From NCBI RefSeq assembly GCF_017115025.1, contig NZ_JABXKM010000019.1, positions 1 to 37,162 of the forward strand: a stretch of DNA of 37,162 bases, given 5' to 3'. The notes beneath the pieces were generated by a model. The model was not told the DNA's origin and ran no database searches. It saw nothing but the letters and a program-made list of their open reading frames with translations. The position numbers and the translations under genes are program-made. Shown here in pieces: positions 6,809 through 15,316 of this stretch. Within the stretch, counting starts at the first letter, position 1. Each line of letters begins with the position of its first letter. The stretch is from Nostoc sp. NOS(2021). GTDB lineage: Bacteria; Cyanobacteriota; Cyanobacteriia; Cyanobacteriales; Nostocaceae.

Positions 6809-9800
6809 ATGGAGCAAGAATTTAGTAATGAACAGAATGAACATATTATCAAAGCATATTTAAGTATCATTAAAGAAATTTTAAATTGTACAACTGGAGA
6901 AGAAGGATATATTTTGATGGCTAATCAGGAATTGATTATTGATGATAAATTCCTAAATGTACTTAACAAATGTGCTGATATTCTTTTAGAAGAAGGAGAT
7001 AATAAAAAGGCTGCTTATTTATATGACGTAGCTGAAAAAGTATCTATTGATATTTCCAGAAAATTCTTAAATACAGCATTACAAGCAACTTTAAATAGCA
7101 CTGGCAATCTTAAAGCAATTTATCCCCTTTTAGAAGCAAATTTAGATAAACTGAATAAAAGACTTATTATTTTATTGGAAAATTGGAAAATCTCTATTTT
7201 ACCTAAATTAACAGTTGATGAAGCAGTAGTAACAGCAGCAGCAATTATTGATTTTAGTAAGCGTATTAAAGAATTTCCATTAGGTAATAAATCTGACAAT
7301 ATAGAAATCGCCATTGTGTGTTGCCAAGTAGGACAAACTGTATTTACTTCAGCTACTTACTCCGAAATATGGGGATTAGCACAAACTATACTGGCATATC
7401 TTTACTGGGAACGTATAGAAGAAGATAGAGCGCAAAATCTAGAAACTTCTATTAATTTCTGTCAAGAAACTTTAAAAATTCGTAGTTATGAAACTGAACC
7501 ACAAAATTGGGCAGAAGTACAAAATATTCTAGGACTTGCCTATCGAGATCGTATACGTGACGATAAAGCTGAGAATCTAGAACTTTCTATTATTAACTTT
7601 AAAAACGCTTTACAGGTTTTTAAGATTACAGAAAATCCCGAACAATGGGCTTGGGCACAGCATAACTTAGCAACGGTTTACTCTCAGCGTGTTTATGGTA
7701 ATCAGGATGAGAATATTCAAGGTTCTATAAGTTGCTCACAAAAAGCCATACAGGTTTTTACTCGTCAGGCTTTTCCTGAATATTGGGCTAGAACTCAGAT
7801 GAATTTAGGAAATGCTTATCTCAGAAAAGAAGATCCTAATTGTAGCAACACTCAGGAGATTGCTATAAAATGCTATAAAAATGCTTTACGAATTTTAACC
7901 CCAGAAAATTATCCTGAATATTGGGCTTTAGTTAATAATAATTTGGGGATAGTCTATGCAGAATATATTGATGGAAATGAGAACAATAATTTTGAAAAAG
8001 CTATAATTTGCTACGAAAAAGCTTTACAGGTTTTTACTCGTGAAAGCTTTCCTGAAAAATGGGCAATGACCCAAATTAATTTATGTAACATATACTACAA
8101 ACAAGGTTTAATACAAGAAGTAATCGAATCCTCGCTTTTAGTGCTGGAAACATATACTCCCACTTCTTTCCCCTTTTATTGTTTAGCTGCGGCGCGACAT
8201 TTAGGTAATGCTGCTTCTAGTGCTGGACTCTGGCCATTAGCTATGGATGGCTACTGTATAGCAATTGATGCCCTTGAGCAAAAACGTAATTGGGAAAAGT
8301 CAGAATTTAACCGCCAAAAGACACTTGAGGATTTTATTGGCATTTACGAAAACATGGTGCAAGCTTGCATCAACGCTGGACAAATAGAAAAAGCTTTTGA
8401 ATACTCCGAGCGATCGCGTTCCAAACGCCTAGTAGACTTAATGGCAAGCTACAACCTCTCTCAAGGCGAAGAAATCCCCCCAAAAGTTCAAGAATTATTA
8501 CAGCAGTATGAAGAACTGCAACAACAAATTGACCAGGAACGCCAAAGCCATAAATCTGAAAATAACCGCAGTGATACACGCGCCGCTTGGGAAGCTTATA
8601 ATGAAGCGATCGCATCTTTAGAAACCCAAAAACAACAAGTTTGGGAAAATCTCAGAGGCGAAGATCGTGTATTAGCTGGAGAAATTCAAGTTAACCCCCT
8701 CAGCTTGTCAGAAATTCAAAATCTAATTGACCAACCCAATACAGCTATTCTCAGTTTCTACACTACCAACAGCGACACTCATATTTTTGTCGTGCAGAAA
8801 AACCAAATTACTCTCCACACCTGCACAGGACAAGGGTTAGAGACGTTGCAAGGCTGGATTGACCAGAATTGGTTATTGCCTTATATGAATGATCCCAAAA
8901 AATGGGAAACTCAAATTAACAGTATTCTCCGCGAATTAGCTGAATGCCTGCAAATACCTGAACTCATATCCCAACATCTTCAAGTAATAGAAGAATTAAT
9001 TTTAGTCCCTCACTTGTTACTGCATCAAATTCCCTTCGCTGCTTTGCCTACAGGAGAATATCAGGAATATTTAGGAGATAAATTTCTCATTCGTTACACC
9101 CCAAGCTGCCAAATTTTAGATTTTTGTCAACAACGCGACACTGTAGGGACATTTAATGAAATATCTCTACAATATGGAACTGTGGAAGATGCCGAAGATA
9201 ACCTTCCCTGTGCAAGATTTGAAGGTGAAAAACTCGCCAAAATATATAATATTCCACGAAACAACAGATTAATTGGAAGCAATCAAGCCACCTCTAATAA
9301 CTATCGACAGTTAGCACAACAAGTTCAAGTACTTCATTCCTGCCACCATGCCCAATCTCGCCTCGATAATCCTTTTGAATCACAGTTAAAATTAGCTGAT
9401 GGTAGTATCACCTTGGGGCAATTGATGACACCAAGTTGGCGTTTGCCTCAACTTTTAGAAGTGTTTCTCTCTTGCTGCGAAACTAATTTAGGTACTCCTT
9501 CCCTAACTGATGATATTCTTACTCTCTCCACAGGATTTTTGTGTGCAGGTGCTAGAAGTGTTGTTAGTACTTTGTGGTCAGTTAATGATTTAGCCACAGC
9601 ATTATTTTCCATTTTTTACTATCAGCAGCGACAAGAAGGTAAAAACCGTCCTGAAGCATTACAGAAAGCCCAAATTGAACTGCGCGAACTTAAAAAAGAG
9701 GAATTTTTGAACAGGAAGGATATTAAAAAACTATACAATCACGCAAAAACTGAATTTGAAGAAGCGCAGAATAAAAGATCCCAATACGAGCGAGGTTCAG

Positions 9801-9943
9801 CAGAGTGGTTAAATTGGACTCGTAAATTTATAAAGTACCAGAAGCTTAAAAATCAGATTGAGGTGCTAGAAAATTCCATAGAGCAATTCCCCTTTTCACA
9901 TCCTCGCTACTGGGCTGCTTTTATTTGCCACGGTTTACGGTGA
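6809..9943 (+). CDS. TPR-CHAT caspase-like protease
   Basis: 1044 residues. The N-terminal 190 residues are helical and very AT-rich in codon use. TPR-like repeats of about 50 residues (pattern FPE.WA..Q.NLG..Y......EN...AI.CY..AL.VFT) run from about 195 to 450, followed by a coiled coil near 570-620. The CHAT (caspase HetF-associated with TPRs) domain occupies about 640-1044. The catalytic pair is present: H846 in HSCHHAQ and C890 in LSCCET. The family ending HPRYWAAFICHG is intact. A charged helical insert of about 70 residues (about 950-1020) sits between the last core helix and that ending. CHAT proteases act as executioners or signalling proteases in several bacterial defence and death systems; here the target is unknown. 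It follows the antitoxin gene by 28 bp and is probably cotranscribed. Confidence 0.9.
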   Translation: MEQEFSNEQNEHIIKAYLSIIKEILNCTTGEEGYILMANQELIIDDKFLNVLNKCADILLEEGDNKKAAYLYDVAEKVSIDISRKFLNTALQATLNSTGNLKAIYPLLEANLDKLNKRLIILLENWKISILPKLTVDEAVVTAAAIIDFSKRIKEFPLGNKSDNIEIAIVCCQVGQTVFTSATYSEIWGLAQTILAYLYWERIEEDRAQNLETSINFCQETLKIRSYETEPQNWAEVQNILGLAYRDRIRDDKAENLELSIINFKNALQVFKITENPEQWAWAQHNLATVYSQRVYGNQDENIQGSISCSQKAIQVFTRQAFPEYWARTQMNLGNAYLRKEDPNCSNTQEIAIKCYKNALRILTPENYPEYWALVNNNLGIVYAEYIDGNENNNFEKAIICYEKALQVFTRESFPEKWAMTQINLCNIYYKQGLIQEVIESSLLVLETYTPTSFPFYCLAAARHLGNAASSAGLWPLAMDGYCIAIDALEQKRNWEKSEFNRQKTLEDFIGIYENMVQACINAGQIEKAFEYSERSRSKRLVDLMASYNLSQGEEIPPKVQELLQQYEELQQQIDQERQSHKSENNRSDTRAAWEAYNEAIASLETQKQQVWENLRGEDRVLAGEIQVNPLSLSEIQNLIDQPNTAILSFYTTNSDTHIFVVQKNQITLHTCTGQGLETLQGWIDQNWLLPYMNDPKKWETQINSILRELAECLQIPELISQHLQVIEELILVPHLLLHQIPFAALPTGEYQEYLGDKFLIRYTPSCQILDFCQQRDTVGTFNEISLQYGTVEDAEDNLPCARFEGEKLAKIYNIPRNNRLIGSNQATSNNYRQLAQQVQVLHSCHHAQSRLDNPFESQLKLADGSITLGQLMTPSWRLPQLLEVFLSCCETNLGTPSLTDDILTLSTGFLCAGARSVVSTLWSVNDLATALFSIFYYQQRQEGKNRPEALQKAQIELRELKKEEFLNRKDIKKLYNHAKTEFEEAQNKRSQYERGSAEWLNWTRKFIKYQKLKNQIEVLENSIEQFPFSHPRYWAAFICHGLR

Positions 9944-9970
9944 TAAAACAATATTGGGACAATTACTCGC

Positions 9971-10441
9971 TTACTCATCAACCTGATTCGGATTTGGTAA
10001 AAATTCAGGATTCAGAGTTTCGCCTAAAGTGTAAGGGCATATTTCTGGAAAAACTTGCTCACCTAATTGAGTTTCTCGAATTGCTAAAGCCAAACCTAGT
10101 TCATAAACAGTGAAGAAAACTTCATCTAAATAAGGTTTCAAACTAGTGCTATCTTGCAGAAGCAGCTTAATTTGAACACGTTGCTCTCGAATTGTACCCA
10201 ACCAGCTATTGCTACGTTTTTCAGCTTGAAACTGCCATTTCAGTAAGTGTCCTAGCAATACTCCCAGGCGATTTCTCAATTCTTGCCGTTCTCTTCTGCC
10301 CAAAGTTTCAATTTCTTCAATCAGGTTAACCGTATCTAATTGATCCCACTGCTGAGTTTTGAGCAAGCTAACCTGCTGTTGAGTCCAAGTATAGAAATCT
10401 GTTTCATACAGATGAGATGTGTACATCTTTTCAACGGTCAT
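9971..10441 (-). CDS. DUF29 family protein
   Basis: 156 residues. The sequence carries the DUF29 signature: YETDFYTWTQQQVSLLKTQQ, then LIEEIETLGRRERQELRNRL and GHLLKWQFQAEKRSNSW. DUF29 proteins are small, helical, multi-copy in cyanobacteria and of unknown function. It is convergent with the CHAT gene, whose stop codon lies 27 bp away. A second methionine at residue 6 could serve as an alternative start. Nothing in the sequence suggests a specific role. Confidence 0.88.
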   Translation of the reverse strand: MTVEKMYTSHLYETDFYTWTQQQVSLLKTQQWDQLDTVNLIEEIETLGRRERQELRNRLGVLLGHLLKWQFQAEKRSNSWLGTIREQRVQIKLLLQDSTSLKPYLDEVFFTVYELGLALAIRETQLGEQVFPEICPYTLGETLNPEFLPNPNQVDE

Positions 10442-10493
10442 AAGCTTTTATTTAGCAAAACTCCATAATGACTTTAAATAATCAATGGTAGTA

Positions 10494-10585
10494 CGATGCC
10501 TACGGCGGCAAGCTACGCCTCACCTGCTATATAAAAAAATATTGGGTGGCGCGATGCCTACGACGGCAAGCTACGCACCACCCAA
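10494..10585. repeat. Two interspersed repeats, one inside a hairpin
   Basis: Two copies of the GATGCCTACGxCGGCAAGCTACGC repeat lie at 10494-10517 and 10552-10575. The second is enclosed by a perfect 8-bp stem, TTGGGTGG (10542-10549) with CCACCCAA (10578-10585). It lies between the DUF29 gene and the end of the VOC gene. Confidence 0.65.
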
Positions 10586-10610
10586 CCTAAAATAATCTAA
10601 AATCTAACGA

Positions 10611-11207
10611 CTAATTCGCTACTTCAGCCAGTTCAATAACGCGCCCTTCATAGTCCTTAACCAAAAAATTCAGGGGCTTCTGGTTACGAATCTTGAATTT
10701 CAAACCGCGCATTTCGACTCGCATTAAAATCATTTCCAGACAGTCATGGTCAAAGCAAACGTGGCGTTGCTGATTTTTGCTACCTAAACTCGCGCCAGTA
10801 ATGATGTGTAGCTGGGTATTTTTCTTCAATTGATACCACAGCCCATCATTGGCATTATTCAGCATTTTGCTAGACAAGCTCGGCCCAGTAGACATATATA
10901 GCGGATCAATACCAGTTGCGCCTATAGTTTGTTCGTAGTTGTAGTAGTAGTGCAATGGCACCTCAGCTGCTGGCAAATCTAGCAGCCCTTCATACAACTG
11001 TCGGGCAATCTCCAAATCTGACACCATTACAGTGTGTACTTTTGGGGCACTGGTGAGGAACATCCACATGGCACCAGCGTAAGCTGCTAGCAGCATTACC
11101 ATAATGCCTTGGGTGGAGAACAGGCTATCTAAGGGCAGGGAAGGCAGAAAGGAGCCTAATGTAAGGGGACTGAGCAGGAACGATATCACACTAACTGCTA
11201 TAACCAT
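10611..11207 (-). CDS. VOC (glyoxalase-like) domain protein with N-terminal membrane anchor
   Basis: 198 residues. Two hydrophobic segments at about 2-24 and 33-53 are followed by a vicinal-oxygen-chelate fold: KVHTVMVSDLEIARQLYEGL at the start of the first beta-alpha unit, and RHVCFDHDCLEMILMRVEMR through to NFLVKDYEGRVIELAEV at the second. The C-terminal 140 residues match cyanobacterial glyoxalase-like proteins of unknown substrate; E193 of VIELAE is a plausible metal ligand. The double hydrophobic N-terminus would tether the domain to a membrane, which is unusual for VOC enzymes. An alternative start inside the second hydrophobic segment cannot be excluded. It is divergent from the sigma-like gene. 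Confidence 0.7.
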   Translation of the reverse strand: MVIAVSVISFLLSPLTLGSFLPSLPLDSLFSTQGIMVMLLAAYAGAMWMFLTSAPKVHTVMVSDLEIARQLYEGLLDLPAAEVPLHYYYNYEQTIGATGIDPLYMSTGPSLSSKMLNNANDGLWYQLKKNTQLHIITGASLGSKNQQRHVCFDHDCLEMILMRVEMRGLKFKIRNQKPLNFLVKDYEGRVIELAEVAN

Positions 11208-11404
11208 TGAACAAATAAGGATTCTATAAGGGAGCCGATTTTATGATTGTCGATTAAGACTAAAATTAAGTCCTTGTTTCTAGTTTATCAATACTCAACT
11301 AGTCTGAGTCTGGGCTACAAACTGGGCAACACCAAGATATTATGCGATTAACTACGGGAGTTCAATTCCCAAAACTATTTTAACAACTATCAACTCAAAG
11401 GCTT

Positions 11405-12034
11405 GTGCAAATTCCTCATTTTCCTGAAGCTAATCACCCCCTGGTGAAGTCGCTGTTTCATCACAGTGACGATGAACTACTAACTCTGTTTCAGCGCTAT
11501 CCAGATGCAGGGAAGTATTTTACGGTGATTTTTTGCCGCTATAGTCCCATAGTGTATACCTTAATTCGGCATTCGGCGCGATCGCCTGTGCAGGCAGATT
11601 ATCTGTTTGCCCTCACTTGGCGACATATTTACTACGAACTCGGTGGACTAAATTTAACTAGCCCTGAATCAGGTGAGCAAGCCTTAACTATGCAAAATTG
11701 GTTAATTAATATGACAGCTTTCTGTATTAACGAGATTAAACTACCACCCACAGAAGCAATTCATTATTCTCTTCAAGCGACTTCGCCGCCGCTATGGTGC
11801 TATGTAGAACAGTCGTTAGACCAACTACCACCTGTTTTGCGATTAATCGTGTTAATGGCTCAAACTTTCCACTGGAGCGAAACTAGAATTGCTGCCTATC
11901 TGCAAGCCGAAGGAGAAGCGATCGCACCTAGCGAAGTAGCCAATTTTCTCCAGGAAGGCTATCGTATGCTAGAGGACAAATTGCCCACAGATATCCGCAC
12001 CATATACTTCGGGGAAGATTTTGCTCAACCATAA
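11405..12034 (+). CDS. Sigma-70-like (ECF-type) regulatory protein
   Basis: 209 residues, GTG start preceded by AAAGG. The first half (about 25-80, ITTLF-like helices around FCRYSPIVYTLIRHSARSPV and LFALTWRHIYYEL) resembles sigma region 2. The second half (SLDQLPPVLRLIVLMAQTFH, then WSETRIAAYLQAEG) resembles region 4, including the helix-turn-helix. It lacks a well-conserved promoter-melting motif, and homologues in cyanobacteria are usually annotated as sigma-factor-like HTH proteins, so activity as a true sigma factor is uncertain. A TPR protein gene starts about 100 bp downstream on the same strand and may be cotranscribed. Confidence 0.62.
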   Translation: MQIPHFPEANHPLVKSLFHHSDDELLTLFQRYPDAGKYFTVIFCRYSPIVYTLIRHSARSPVQADYLFALTWRHIYYELGGLNLTSPESGEQALTMQNWLINMTAFCINEIKLPPTEAIHYSLQATSPPLWCYVEQSLDQLPPVLRLIVLMAQTFHWSETRIAAYLQAEGEAIAPSEVANFLQEGYRMLEDKLPTDIRTIYFGEDFAQP

Positions 12035-12132
12035 TTTAAGTATAAACGCGTATATTCCTTGTCTTCAAGTTAAAAACTTAAAACTTCTTCTTAGACCATC
12101 TACTTAAACCCGCAGCTTTACGGGTAATTTTT

Positions 12133-13260
12133 ATGAAACAACGGTTTTTATTTCCCAGGCAAAAGGTAGGCTTAATTTGTATAGGTAAGCCAGTGCGTTG
12201 CTCTGGTCAAGAGAGTTGTAGCAACTGGCGGGCGATTTATCGTCCCCAGGTACTTTTACAGAGCTTTCTACTGTTTACTTTTTTGCTGAGTCCGATCGCT
12301 GCGGGTGCGGTTGATATTACCCAACAACTCCACCGCCCTTTAAATAGTTCGGTTGGGCGACAATCAAGAGATGAAGCAGATAGTTTGCTAGGTATCGGTG
12401 AACAACAATACGCTTCAGGATATGCCGATAAAACAATTGCGTCTTGCTTGCGGGCACTAGAACTATATCACTCAATTGGCGACCTGAAAGCACAAGGTCA
12501 GACTTACAATTTGCTTGCTAAGGCTTATGTCCAGCTAGGTAGTTTAAAAGAGGTGGAAGATTCTTTACGACGAGGATTAGCGATCGCTCGTGATACTCAA
12601 GACTTCCAAGCTCAGATTTTTGTGCTAAATAATATCGGTACATTTCTGCTGCAACAAGGCGAATCGGCTGCTGCTGGTAAAACAGTTGAAGATGCACTCA
12701 CAATTGCTCACAATGTCAAAAATATTGAAGGTGAAGGGTTGTCTTTGAGTAATTTGGGACTAGTAGCAGCTAGGTTGGGAGATTATAACAGAGCAATTAA
12801 ATTGGATGAAAATGCTTTAATTTTCCGCCGTCAGACTGGCGATGCCATCGGTGAAGCAAATACGCTGAATAATTTAGGAGATGCTTATTTAGCATCTAGA
12901 AATTATCAAGATACCATTGCCACTTATGGGGTAGCAATGCAGACAGCTAAAACTAACCGCGATCGCACTAATGAATTACGGGCAATTGACGGTTTAGTTA
13001 AAGCTCACAGTGCTGTAGGACGCTACGAACGGGCTTTTGATTTACTAGAGCAACGTTTAAAACTCGCTGAAGAATTGCAAAATTTGCCAGAAGAATTAAA
13101 ATCTTTTCAGTCCTATGCTCAATTATACGAGCAGCAAGGTAATTACCTAACTGCCCGCAATTTTTACGAAAGGGCGATTATACTAGCGCGGACATTGGAA
13201 GACAGCAAACAAGAAGTGCAATTGCAAGATCAGCTAACTAAAATGCTTCAGCGAAAGTAG
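12133..13260 (+). CDS. Exported or membrane-anchored TPR protein
   Basis: 375 residues. A hydrophobic segment at about 41-60 (VLLQSFLLFTFLLSPIAAGA) after a basic 40-residue leader suggests an uncleaved anchor or a long signal peptide ending AGA-VD. TPRs of the TPR_12 type then fill about 85-370, with units such as AQGQTYNLLAKAYVQLGSLK and GEANTLNNLGDAYLASRNYQ. Such repeats form protein-binding superhelices. No catalytic domain is present. The TAG stop at 13258-13260 is the beginning of a long STRR tract. Function is unknown; the neighbouring sigma-like gene might suggest a regulatory partner, but that is only context. Confidence 0.75.
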   Translation: MKQRFLFPRQKVGLICIGKPVRCSGQESCSNWRAIYRPQVLLQSFLLFTFLLSPIAAGAVDITQQLHRPLNSSVGRQSRDEADSLLGIGEQQYASGYADKTIASCLRALELYHSIGDLKAQGQTYNLLAKAYVQLGSLKEVEDSLRRGLAIARDTQDFQAQIFVLNNIGTFLLQQGESAAAGKTVEDALTIAHNVKNIEGEGLSLSNLGLVAARLGDYNRAIKLDENALIFRRQTGDAIGEANTLNNLGDAYLASRNYQDTIATYGVAMQTAKTNRDRTNELRAIDGLVKAHSAVGRYERAFDLLEQRLKLAEELQNLPEELKSFQSYAQLYEQQGNYLTARNFYERAIILARTLEDSKQEVQLQDQLTKMLQRK

Positions 13261-13335
13261 GAGTTAGGAGTTAGGAGTTAAGAGTTAGGAGTTAGGAGTT
13301 TGGAGTTTGGAGTTTGGAGTTTGGAGTTTGGAGTA
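13259..13335. repeat. Long heptanucleotide STRR (AGGAGTT / TGGAGTT)
   Basis: Eleven 7-bp units, shifting from AGGAGTT (first six, one variant) to TGGAGTT (last five, the final one varied). The tract starts within the stop codon of the TPR gene. Confidence 0.92.
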
Positions 13336-13600
13336 CCAAGAACGCACTTAGCGTCACGCTCTTTTTCAACATTTTTCGCACCCCCATAACCCAATACAAG
13401 TTGAGTTAAGCATTTCTTTCTTCTCTCAGTGTTCTCTGCGCCTCTGTGGTTGGTTAAAAAAATTGACTTTGACAAAGAGTGTTAGCCTTAACACCAAGCG
13501 TATTGCCCCATAACCTAAAAATTACTGTGAACAGGAGTAGAGTTAAGACTGAAGAGTTGTTTAACTGTTAACTCCTCACTCCTAACTCCTAAATGTTTAA
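13336..13600. other. Intergenic spacer with further dispersed repeats
   Basis: No gene. It contains the stretch CTCTGCGCCTCTGTGG (13435-13450), part of a repeat frequent in Nostoc genomes, and another short heptamer tract (AACTCCT, CACTCCT, AACTCCT at 13570-13590). A short open frame on the minus strand (13278-13475) is made of repeat and is not a gene. Confidence 0.6.
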
Positions 13601-14305
13601 TTAATTCAAGAACACTGAACCGTTTTTTTCAATTCTCATAGCACTTCTACCCTGTGCTGCATCGGTGGCTTCGTTAAATCTAACTTCCAATTTTCCTGGA
13701 TCTGAAGAGGCTTGTGGAGTCACTAGCAACTGTCCGCCATCATCTCGTTGAAATGTCACCGTTACTGGTGCGTTTAGACTTTGCAATATTACATCTGACT
13801 TACCTTGTAGCGATCGCGGTGCCGTATCGCCAATCACTTGGAAAGTTATATTAGCCGCAGTGTCATTCACCAACCTGATATCAACTTTACCATTATTCAG
13901 TGCGATCGTCGCGATCGGGGTTTGTGGTGGTTGGTTAGTGGAACCCCCCTCTGGTATCGGCTGTTGACTTTGATCTCCACGGGCTGGACCTGGTGAACTG
14001 ACACCTGGTTGTGGAACTTCACCGCCGACACCCAATTTTGTTTGGTCTTGTGATCGGGTAGCAGGGACGGGAAGAAGCCCTTGAGCAGCTAATCTTTGTG
14101 TTATCGCATTCGGAGGACATCCCGGCGGCACCACAACCTGATTATTATGTGGTTCTTCGTAGAAAATCCTCGGACAAGGGTTAACTTTGGGAATAGATTC
14201 TTGTGCTAATGCTTGAGGCATTGCTGGCAGACTAATGATTAATCCCCCACAAATAGCGCCAAATAACTCAGCCGACTTGCGAAATTTTTGAGACTTCATA
14301 TTCAT
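13601..14305 (-). CDS. Exported proline-rich protein of unknown function
   Basis: 234 residues. The start is well supported: AGGAG lies 6 bases upstream of the ATG. A basic N-terminus, hydrophobic core (FGAICGGLIISLPAMPQALA) and ALA-QE cleavage site near residue 34 indicate Sec export. The mature protein has a short cysteine pair (NPCPRIFY and PPGCPPNAI), a Pro/Gly/Gln-rich linker at about 85-130, and a beta-rich C-terminal domain (about 130-234) with IATIALNNGKVDIRLVNDTA and ITFQVIGDTAPRSLQG. I recognise it only as a cyanobacterial conserved exported protein. An envelope or periplasmic role is inferred from the signal peptide. Confidence 0.72.
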   Translation of the reverse strand: MNMKSQKFRKSAELFGAICGGLIISLPAMPQALAQESIPKVNPCPRIFYEEPHNNQVVVPPGCPPNAITQRLAAQGLLPVPATRSQDQTKLGVGGEVPQPGVSSPGPARGDQSQQPIPEGGSTNQPPQTPIATIALNNGKVDIRLVNDTAANITFQVIGDTAPRSLQGKSDVILQSLNAPVTVTFQRDDGGQLLVTPQASSDPGKLEVRFNEATDAAQGRSAMRIEKNGSVFLN

Positions 14306-14617
14306 GATTAACTCCTAAAAAAACTTCAATTTTTCTTTTTTTAAAAATTCAAATTTACAAATCGCAAATTAAATTAGTTTAATCTGTCAGTGTATACATC
14401 GGATTTTAGCAAGTAGCTCTATTTTTTGTATCTAACCAGAGACTTGAAAATCATCTAAAATTAGACATAACTCTTTCATTCCCAAGGCTGAAAAAGCTAA
14501 ATCATTAGTGATAAATCCCAAAATTAACCAAAATTTTTAATGAGTTATGAATTTTTTTAAATTCATAACTCATTACTCCAGAATCTTAGCTACAATAGTT
14601 CAAATAGTTCAATAGCT
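14306..14617. other. AT-rich intergenic spacer
   Basis: It presumably holds the promoter of the exported protein gene, but I cannot point to a convincing -35/-10 pair. An inverted pair ATGAGTTATGAATTTTT / AAATTCATAACTCAT at about 14538-14573 forms a hairpin near the 3' end of the DUF2267 gene and could end its transcription. Confidence 0.45.
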
Positions 14618-15106
14618 TTAAGCTTCTTCCCAAAGCTGGCGAACTTGATCAGGTAGCCAGCTAGCAATTTCCTGAATTCGTTCTGGCGATAATTCGTCTT
14701 TAGTAGCAGAAAACACGGCTTTAACCACCTGTTCGCGTTCTACATTTGGTGGCATTCCACCTTCATTTGCCACCCGAAATAAAAAGCGATCGCTATTAAT
14801 CTTAAAGATGCCAGGGCCTTGCCAAGGTGGACGCACGCGACTTAAAAATCCCACAATTGGATTTGTATCGTGCCACAGGTCTGCAATATCCATTTGCAGC
14901 GATTTATCATCGGTTATTTCGGCTGGTTTTTGCAGTTCTTCCTCAACTCGGTCAGCAGCTTCTGTAGTCATCAGATCGCGCATCACCCGGAATACTACTT
15001 CGGTGATGTCCCTGGCATCGTAAATATCTGGCAAACCACTTTGAGCCTTGACTTTTTCCAAAAATGGTATATCTTTTTCCTTGATCTCGCGGGAAGAAGT
15101 TGGCAT
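14618..15106 (-). CDS. DUF2267 domain protein
   Basis: 162 residues, with a strong Shine-Dalgarno (GGAGG, 6 bases before the ATG). The DUF2267 core is visible: DITEVVFRVMRDLMTTEAAD, then LWHDTNPIVGFLSRVRPPWQ, and EREQVVKAVFSATKDELSPE near the end. The domain is helical and duplicated in many proteins, found in cyanobacteria and other bacteria, and of unknown function. No signal peptide or membrane segment, so a cytoplasmic location is expected. It lies between two minus-strand genes with about 200-300 bp gaps, so it is probably transcribed alone. Confidence 0.75.
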   Translation of the reverse strand: MPTSSREIKEKDIPFLEKVKAQSGLPDIYDARDITEVVFRVMRDLMTTEAADRVEEELQKPAEITDDKSLQMDIADLWHDTNPIVGFLSRVRPPWQGPGIFKINSDRFLFRVANEGGMPPNVEREQVVKAVFSATKDELSPERIQEIASWLPDQVRQLWEEA

Positions 15107-15316
15107 TTAACCCTCCAAAATATTATTCTTCATAGATGCATATTTGCCAAAATAAAGTAGCAGTATGTTATAACTACTCCAGCAAAGAAGGAAAAGTAGA
15201 AATATCAAACTGTAGCCATTTAATAAATGACTAAATATTGCAACTGTTGTTATATAAAGTAGTAAATTTATTTACTTTTCTACATCTATCACAGGAAACA
15301 AATATTTATTGCTGAA

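Noticed and set aside
9925..10113. Short plus-strand frame downstream of the CHAT gene
   Set aside because: It is antisense to the DUF29 gene, which has a recognised family pattern.
13259..13335. Possible CRISPR array (tandem repeats)
   Set aside because: The units are contiguous 7-mers with no spacers; this is an STRR. No direct repeats of 25-40 bp with spacers were seen anywhere in the window.
13278..13475. 65-codon minus-strand frame
   Set aside because: Its C-terminal residues are a repeated translation of the STRR and the rest overlaps a dispersed repeat.
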